NCBI RefSeq assembly: GCF_009650435.1
Contig: NZ_VVIP01000003.1
Location: forward strand, 197,238-261,237
Reading direction: 5' to 3'
Length of the DNA: 64,000 bases
Origin: Foetidibacter luteolus
GTDB taxonomy: Bacteria; Bacteroidota; Bacteroidia; Chitinophagales; Chitinophagaceae
Part shown: positions 58,888-64,000 of the stretch, piece after piece
Layout: each line of letters opens with the position of its first letter
Numbering within the stretch: position 1 is the first letter of the stretch
The notes under the pieces: model-generated
Seen by the model: the letters and a program-made list of their open reading frames with translations, nothing else
Told to the model about the DNA's origin: nothing
Databases searched by the model: none
Made by a program: the position numbers and the translations under genes

Positions 58888-60168
58888 ATGATAAACAGGA
58901 AAACGGAACCCGCTATTAAAGACGCGGTTGACTTTAATTTACATCTTAAGAACTTTGAATACTTTGAACTGGACAATGGCGTGCCGGTATATGCCATTAA
59001 TGCCGGGGCACAGGAGGTAGTGCTGGCTGAGTGGGTGTTTTACGCCGGTAACTGGTACGAGGAAAAGAATATTGTGGCCGCTACAGCCAACCATTTGCTT
59101 AAAAATGGAACTGTTGGCAAAAACGCGTTTGCCATTAATGAGCATTTTGAGTTTTATGGGGCTTATCTTAACCGCAACTGCTATAACGAAACGGCCAACA
59201 TTACCCTGCATGCGCTAACAAGGCATTTGCCGGAGCTGTTACCGGTGGTGGCAGAGATAATTTCTGACTCGGTTTTTCCTGAAGAAGAGCTGGCCATTTA
59301 TCAGCAAAACCAAAAACAAAGGCTAAAAGTAAACCTGAAAAAGTGCGACTTTGTTGCCAACCGCCTTATTGACGAATATGTTTACGGGCTTAGCCACCCT
59401 TACGGCAAATACACTACAATGGCTGATTATGATGCCTTGCAGCGGGATGAAGTAGCCCGGTTTTATAACCGCTTTTACAGCAAAGGCAAATGTATTTTGT
59501 TTGTAGCGGGTAAACTGCCTGCTGACATACAGGCGCAACTGAACAATGCTTTTGGTAAGCTGCCCCTTAACAAAGAAACGCTTCCCATTGTACAGCACGC
59601 ACAAGTGCTTGCCATACAAAAGAAATACAATGTTGTTAATGATGAAGCCGGCGTACAGGGCGCCGTTAGGCTTGCCAGGCCGTTTCCTAACAGGCACCAC
59701 GCGGATTTTCCTAAAGTGCAGGTACTTAACAATATTTTCGGTGGCTACTTTGGCAGCAGGCTGATGAGTAATATAAGGGAAGATAAAGGTTACACTTACG
59801 GCATTCACAGCCATATTCAGAATCACATACAAAATACGGCGCTGCTGGTAAGCACAGAAGCGGGCCGGGATGTTTGCGCTGCCACCATAAACGAAGTGTA
59901 TAACGAGATGAAGGTGCTGCGTGAAGAACTGGTGGATGAGGAAGAACTGCACCTGGTGCGCAACTATATGATGGGTACCATACTCGGCGACCTTGATGGC
60001 CCCTTCCAGATTATTGCACGCTGGAAAAATTACATTCTCAATAACCTTACAGAAGATTATTTTTATAACAGCATCAATACTATTAAAACAATCAGCGCTG
60101 AAGAGTTGAGGGAACTGGCCAATAAATACCTTGTGCCGGATGATTACTTTGAGCTGGTTGTGGTGTAG
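58888..60168 (+). CDS. M16 (pitrilysin) family protein, zinc motif lost
   Basis: 426 residues with the two-lobed M16 fold. The region where active members have HxxEH reads IVAATANHLLKNGTVGKNAF; the H-x-x-E-H zinc ligands are absent. The C-terminal half has the conserved VLNNIFGGYFGSRLMSNIRE, DKGYTYGIHSHIQNHIQNTA. So this is the non-catalytic partner type of a two-subunit M16 protease; the active partner would be encoded elsewhere. No signal peptide, so cytoplasmic. Its own promoter box is at 58862. Confidence 0.85.
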   Translation: MINRKTEPAIKDAVDFNLHLKNFEYFELDNGVPVYAINAGAQEVVLAEWVFYAGNWYEEKNIVAATANHLLKNGTVGKNAFAINEHFEFYGAYLNRNCYNETANITLHALTRHLPELLPVVAEIISDSVFPEEELAIYQQNQKQRLKVNLKKCDFVANRLIDEYVYGLSHPYGKYTTMADYDALQRDEVARFYNRFYSKGKCILFVAGKLPADIQAQLNNAFGKLPLNKETLPIVQHAQVLAIQKKYNVVNDEAGVQGAVRLARPFPNRHHADFPKVQVLNNIFGGYFGSRLMSNIREDKGYTYGIHSHIQNHIQNTALLVSTEAGRDVCAATINEVYNEMKVLREELVDEEELHLVRNYMMGTILGDLDGPFQIIARWKNYILNNLTEDYFYNSINTIKTISAEELRELANKYLVPDDYFELVVV

Positions 60169-60221
60169 TGCGGCTGGCTTTTTCCAAACCGGGCATCAGC
60201 GGCCTGGCTATAAAATAAGTT

Positions 60222-60581
60222 ATGGGCAAATTCATTGGTAAAATATTGGTAACAGCGCTGGCGGCTATTATTGTTTCGTACCTGCTGCGTGGGGTTAGCA
60301 TAAAAAATGGCACATCAGCTGTAATGCTGGCGCTTGTGCTGGCATTGCTAAACGGTTTTGTAAGGCCGGTGCTTATTGTACTTACCATACCCATCACTAT
60401 TTTTACACTTGGCCTTTTTCTGCTGATAATTAATATGCTGATTATAAAATGGTCATCTTTAATTGTGCCGGGCTTTAGGGTAGATAACTGGTGGAGTGCT
60501 TTCTGGTTCAGCATACTGTTGTCGCTGGTAACCTACCTTATAGAATCGCTGATAAATAAGCATGAGCGAAAAAATGAATAA
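60222..60581 (+). CDS. phage holin family (superfamily IV, 4-TMS) membrane protein
   Basis: 119 residues with four hydrophobic helices: LVTALAAIIVSYLLRGVSIK, SAVMLALVLALLNGFVRPVL, IFTLGLFLLIINMLIIKWSS, WWSAFWFSILLSLVTYLIES. The pattern matches the small membrane proteins annotated as mycobacterial 4 TMS phage holin family, common on chromosomes and not usually phage-linked. 53 bp after the M16-like gene and possibly co-transcribed. Function unknown. Confidence 0.85.
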   Translation: MGKFIGKILVTALAAIIVSYLLRGVSIKNGTSAVMLALVLALLNGFVRPVLIVLTIPITIFTLGLFLLIINMLIIKWSSLIVPGFRVDNWWSAFWFSILLSLVTYLIESLINKHERKNE

Positions 60582-60590
60582 CAGCGTTAT

Positions 60591-60630
60591 TGCATAAAAA
60601 AACTCCCGCCTGGCGGGAGTTTTTTATGCA
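60591..60630. terminator. bidirectional terminator
   Basis: TGCATAAAAAAACTCCCGCC and GGCGGGAG followed by TTTTTTATGCA form a long hairpin with A and T runs, between the convergent holin-family and frr genes. Confidence 0.9.
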
Positions 60631-60647
60631 ATATGGTTAAGCTTTTT

Positions 60648-61211
60648 TTATACAGACATCATTTCTTTTTCCTTTGCGGCCAGGTGTTTATCAACCAGCA
60701 CAATATGTTTATCTGTTATGTCCTGAACGTCTTTCTCCGCATCTTTGGCAACATCCTCGCTAAGGCCGTCTTTTTGCAGTTTCTTAATCATTTCCATCGC
60801 ATCCCTGCGTATGTTACGTATGGCCACCTTGCTGTGTTCTCCTTCATTACTGGCTTTCTTAAAAAGCTCTTTCCTCCTTTCCTCGGTAAGCGGTGGTAAA
60901 AACAGGCGTATTTGCACACCATCATTTTGCGGCGTAATACCAATGTTAGCCTGCATAATAGACCTTTCAATAGCCGCCAGCATATTCTTTTCCCAGGGCT
61001 GTATGCTGATGGTTTTGGCATCCAGCACGGTAATATTGGCTACGTTTGATATAGGCGTAGGGGAGCCGTAATAATCAACATTAATACCGTTAAGCATTGC
61101 CGGAGACGCTTTGCCGGCCCTTATCTTGGTAAGTTCCACTTCAAGATGGTCAATGGCTTTCTTCATAGATGTGTTAACGTCATCCAGAATAAGTTCCAGT
61201 TCTTCCTGCAT
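60648..61211 (-). CDS. frr: ribosome recycling factor
   Basis: 187 residues from ATG 61211, the normal RRF length; the frame is open upstream to 61394 but that extension is not conserved. Motifs: HLEVELTKIRAGKASPAMLN, GINVDYYGSPTPISNVANIT, ISIQPWEKNMLAAIERSIMQ, RNIRRDAMEMIKKLQKDGLS, KDAEKDVQDITDKHIVLVDK. It splits post-termination ribosomes with EF-G. Stop codon lies close to a shared terminator. Confidence 0.96.
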   Translation of the reverse strand: MQEELELILDDVNTSMKKAIDHLEVELTKIRAGKASPAMLNGINVDYYGSPTPISNVANITVLDAKTISIQPWEKNMLAAIERSIMQANIGITPQNDGVQIRLFLPPLTEERRKELFKKASNEGEHSKVAIRNIRRDAMEMIKKLQKDGLSEDVAKDAEKDVQDITDKHIVLVDKHLAAKEKEMMSV

Positions 61212-61665
61212 ATACTTCAGTTTTAGCGGCGGCAAATCTAATGATTCTGCGCCAAATGCCATTACAACGTAATGGCAATGGTTAAACAGTCTTAATGTTT
61301 GAGTGGTTGAAAAAGAGGCAGGCAAACAATGAAGGGCTAAGAATAAAACGGGCGGTATTGCAGAATAACGGACAGAAACATATAACATCCCCAATGATAG
61401 CTACCGTTTCTGTCCGCAAAATATCCTGGGTATCTTAGGGGTTAAGGGCCGCACCTTAGTATATATCACCATTTATGTACCGAATATCGTATGTGCGGCT
61501 CTCTTAAAAAACGTGAAAAACACCCTTTTTAAACCGTTCAATAACGGTTTTTTAAACAGGTGGGTTTATTGTACCGTTGGAAACCTGGTACTGGATGAAT
61601 GTGGAGAATTAAAAAATTTGAAGAAAATTCGGGGCTTTCAGCTTTGAAAGCATTGATTTGGCTTT

Positions 61666-61747
61666 GGTTCCGGCTATCCGTTACAACTCCGCCACAACAC
61701 CAGCCGCACAAAGGCTTCAGCGGGGTTTCCACTTCTATCCGGCAGCC
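61666..61747 (+). repeat. bipartite AGCGG repeat, copy 11 (degenerate)
   Basis: GGTTCCGGCTATCCGTTACAA, with CTCCGCCACAACACC, TTCAGCGGGGTTTCCACTTC and TATCCGG. The gap 61395-61930 also holds a low-complexity string at 61855-61925 built from AACTCATAGCTC and CTCGCAGCTC words. Nothing else is seen there. Confidence 0.6.
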
Positions 61748-61930
61748 AATCAGCTAAGATAATCCTGCCCGGCAGGGCATTATGCACCATTGAACAACGG
61801 GCAAACAAAGCCAGCAGAATGTTATATAAATTAGATGCTTAAACCTGCGGCTCAAAAACTCATAGCTCATAGCTCGCTGCTCAAAACTCATAGCTCGCAG
61901 CTCAAAACTCACAGCTCACAACTCCCAGCC

Positions 61931-64000
61931 TTAAACAATCATATCCAGTATCTCCTGTAACTCTCCTTCTGTTTTTACCAGCACTTCCCTTGCTTTGCTG
62001 CCCTGGTTTTGGCCTACAATGCCAGCAGCCTCCAGTTGGTCCATCAACCGGCCTGCACGGTTATAACCAAGCTTCATTTTACGTTGTATAAGCGATGTGC
62101 TGCCCATCTGGTTAATCACTATCAGCCTGGCGGCATCTTCAAACAGCGGGTCACGGTCGGCAAGGTCAAAATCTTTGCCATCCATTTCTTTTTCGTCAAC
62201 GTATTCCGGCAGCATAAAGGCCTGCGGGTAACCTCGCTGGTCGCCGATGAACTCGCAAACATGCTCAACTTCAGGTGTATCCACAAAAGCGCATTGCAGG
62301 CGGGTAATTTCGCCATTGTAGCTGATAAGCATATCGCCCTTGCCAATTAACTGCTCAGCGCCGCCGGCATCCAGGATGGTGCGGCTGTCTATTTTAGAGG
62401 AAACTTTAAAGGCGATACGTGCCGGGAAGTTAGCTTTAATGGTACCTGTAATAATGTTAACAGAAGGTCTTTGGGTAGCAATAATCAGGTGAATACCTAC
62501 GGCACGTGCCAACTGGGCAAGGCGGGCAATAGGCATTTCCACCTCCTTGCCGGCTGTCATTATCAGGTCCGCAAACTCATCTACCACCAACACTATAAAC
62601 GGAAGGTACTGGTGCCCTTTTTGAGGGTTTAGCTTACGCTTGCTGAATTTTTCATTGTACTCTTTTATGTTGCGGCAACCGGCTTCCTTCAGCAGGTCGT
62701 ACCGGTTATCCATCTCTATACAAAGGGCGTTGAGCGTATAGATAACTTTTTTGGTGTCGGTAATAATAGATTCTTCCTCACCGGGCAACTTAGCCAGGAA
62801 GTGCTTTTCTATAACGCGGTAAAGGCTAAGTTCAACCTTTTTGGGGTCTACCAACACAAACTTTAACTGGGATGGATGCTTTTTGTACAGCAACGAAACC
62901 AGCAGCGTATTAATGCCCACTGATTTACCCTGGCCGGTTGCACCAGCCATCAACAGGTGCGGCATGCTGGCAAGGTCAACAATAAAGTTTTCGTTGTCAA
63001 TTTTCTTGCCGATGGCTATCGGCAGGGAGAAGTTATTGTTCTGGAATTTATCGCTGGCCAGCAACGTTTTCATGCTTACCACCGTTTTACGAACGTTGGG
63101 CACTTCGATACCAATAGTGCCTTTACCGGGTATTGGCGCTATAATACGTATACCCAAAGCAGCAAGACTAAGCGCAATATCATCCTCCAGGTTTTTAATG
63201 CGGCTTATGCGTACACCGGGGGCAGGCACTATTTCGTAGAGCGTAACGGTAGGCCCTACGGTAGCTGCTATGCGTTGTATGGCTATATCGTAATTCTTAA
63301 GCGTGGCAATAATCTGGTTTTTGTTGGCCTCCAGTTCGGTGGGGTCGTGCACTATTTTTTCACTGCCATGTGTTTCCAGTATTTCCAGGGATGGAAACTG
63401 GTAATCGCTCAACTCCAGGGTTGGGTCGTAAGCTTCGTCCAATGTTTTATGGCTAATGTTTGATGGTAAGGGTAATTCTTCTTCCTCGTCGTCCTGCGGC
63501 AGGTTTTGAATTTCCAGCTCCATATCAATCTTATCATCAAACTTTATCTTCAGCTCCGGCCTTTTGGCAGGGGTTGCTTCTTTAACCGGCTCATCTTCTA
63601 CAGTCCCGTTTTCCGGTGTTGTTTCAAATGGTACCTCATCTTCTTCCACTTCTTCTTTTATCTCCAGCTTTAATTCTTCGGGAGCTTCCTTTACAGCTTT
63701 AGCCAGGTCTTTTTCAACAAGGTCAAAATCGTTCATGGGGTTCGCGGGGTCTTCTTCCTGCTTAGGTAAAATAACAACTATGCCTTTGCTGTCTTTTTTA
63801 AGCTTGTTATTGCTGCTGTAATCTTTTTCTTTAAGCTGCGGATCTTGCTCCGGTTCGGTAACCGTTACGGGTACAACAATAGGCTTGGTATTTTTTACAG
63901 GTATTACAGGCTCGCTTTTTTCTTCTACAGGTTTTGCCTTTTTCTCTGGCCATTTAAATGATGGGTTAAACCGCCAGATAACATAGCTGGCCACCGCCAG
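61931..64000 (-). CDS. ftsK: FtsK/SpoIIIE DNA translocase, 5' end outside window
   Basis: 690 codons are visible; the frame is open to the window edge, so a GTG at 63994 is not the true start. The last membrane segment begins the visible part (LAVASYVIWRFNPSFKW). An acidic, Glu/Pro-rich linker follows, then the translocase: EIVPAPGVRISRIKNLEDDI, Walker A GATGQGKSVGINTLL, Walker B PFIVLVVDEFADLIMTAGKE, and RLAQLARAVGIHLIIATQRP. The C-terminal gamma winged-helix (GSTSLIQRKMKLGYNRAGRL, LEAAGIVG) reads KOPS-like sites. It pumps chromosome ends through the division septum and activates XerCD. Confidence 0.95.
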   Translation of the reverse strand: MAVASYVIWRFNPSFKWPEKKAKPVEEKSEPVIPVKNTKPIVVPVTVTEPEQDPQLKEKDYSSNNKLKKDSKGIVVILPKQEEDPANPMNDFDLVEKDLAKAVKEAPEELKLEIKEEVEEDEVPFETTPENGTVEDEPVKEATPAKRPELKIKFDDKIDMELEIQNLPQDDEEEELPLPSNISHKTLDEAYDPTLELSDYQFPSLEILETHGSEKIVHDPTELEANKNQIIATLKNYDIAIQRIAATVGPTVTLYEIVPAPGVRISRIKNLEDDIALSLAALGIRIIAPIPGKGTIGIEVPNVRKTVVSMKTLLASDKFQNNNFSLPIAIGKKIDNENFIVDLASMPHLLMAGATGQGKSVGINTLLVSLLYKKHPSQLKFVLVDPKKVELSLYRVIEKHFLAKLPGEEESIITDTKKVIYTLNALCIEMDNRYDLLKEAGCRNIKEYNEKFSKRKLNPQKGHQYLPFIVLVVDEFADLIMTAGKEVEMPIARLAQLARAVGIHLIIATQRPSVNIITGTIKANFPARIAFKVSSKIDSRTILDAGGAEQLIGKGDMLISYNGEITRLQCAFVDTPEVEHVCEFIGDQRGYPQAFMLPEYVDEKEMDGKDFDLADRDPLFEDAARLIVINQMGSTSLIQRKMKLGYNRAGRLMDQLEAAGIVGQNQGSKAREVLVKTEGELQEILDMIV

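Noticed and set aside
59323..59952. 209-codon minus-strand frame
   Set aside because: Antisense to the M16-like gene, no motif, not conserved-looking.
60222..60581. Prophage holin
   Set aside because: The family name suggests phage, but neighbours are core genes (M16, frr) and no other phage gene is seen.
61212..61394. 61-residue N-terminal extension of ribosome recycling factor
   Set aside because: The conserved protein begins at ATG 61211 and has normal length there; the extension has no family similarity.

Overview
The window looks like chromosomal DNA of a Bacteroidota bacterium, most probably Chitinophagaceae or a close relative. The reasons are: many genes preceded by the phylum's TAnnTTTG -7 promoter box, weak or absent Shine-Dalgarno sites, a gldC gliding gene, a stand-alone ftsE, an M56 sensor fused to TonB-type domains, a ThuA/sugar-dehydrogenase lipoprotein, and many lipoproteins with bacterial lipoboxes. 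The exact genus is inference. No prophage, CRISPR array or rRNA operon is visible. There is one tRNA, tRNA-Gln(CTG).

Layout. 1-5 kb: truncated ThuA/PQQ-type dehydrogenase lipoprotein, RidA, and an AbiEi/AbiEii-like toxin-antitoxin pair. 5-11.5 kb: minus-strand tripartite RND efflux operon (adaptor, pump, TolC), with a mobile-element insertion between adaptor and pump. 11.7-18 kb: dicarboxylate symporter, a lipoprotein, a manganese-cupin of the hydroxynitrile-lyase type, a decayed acyltransferase, RRM protein, FMN reductase and PAP2 phosphatase. 18-25 kb: LTA-synthase-like sulfatase, secreted proteins of unknown function, DoxX, M61 peptidase. 25.5-31.7 kb: second RND operon (TolC, adaptor, pump) behind a palindromic operator. 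32-37 kb: accessory region with a DUF4253 lipoprotein, two tiny genes, a dispersed 260-bp repeat, a 21-bp-period tandem array in front of an uncharacterised 216-residue protein, and a type II restriction-modification pair. 37-45 kb: ScyD-like lipoprotein, acyltransferase-3, divergent methyltransferase/AraC pair, two PepSY-like secreted paralogues, an unknown lipoprotein. 45-64 kb: repeat island with the tRNA, thioredoxin, three glycosyltransferases, ftsE, a BlaI/M56 pair, purM, ribF, gldC, yqeY, cvpA, an inactive M16 homologue, a small membrane protein, frr and ftsK (cut by the window end).

Most core genes are ordinary. The unusual material is between genes. Eleven copies of a bipartite ~105-bp repeat, several copies of a second family carrying GTGCGACGCAAC, two inverted copies of a ~206-bp non-coding element with terminal inverted repeats and 10-bp target duplications (a MITE with four phased mini-hairpins), a pair of ~260-bp hairpin repeats, and low-complexity strings are all present. 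One such string appears to have entered the ribF reading frame. The 21-bp array with its neighbouring gene, the AbiE-like pair and the M56-plug-TonB fusion are the best candidates for new biology. Functions are assigned by reading the sequence; no database search was run.
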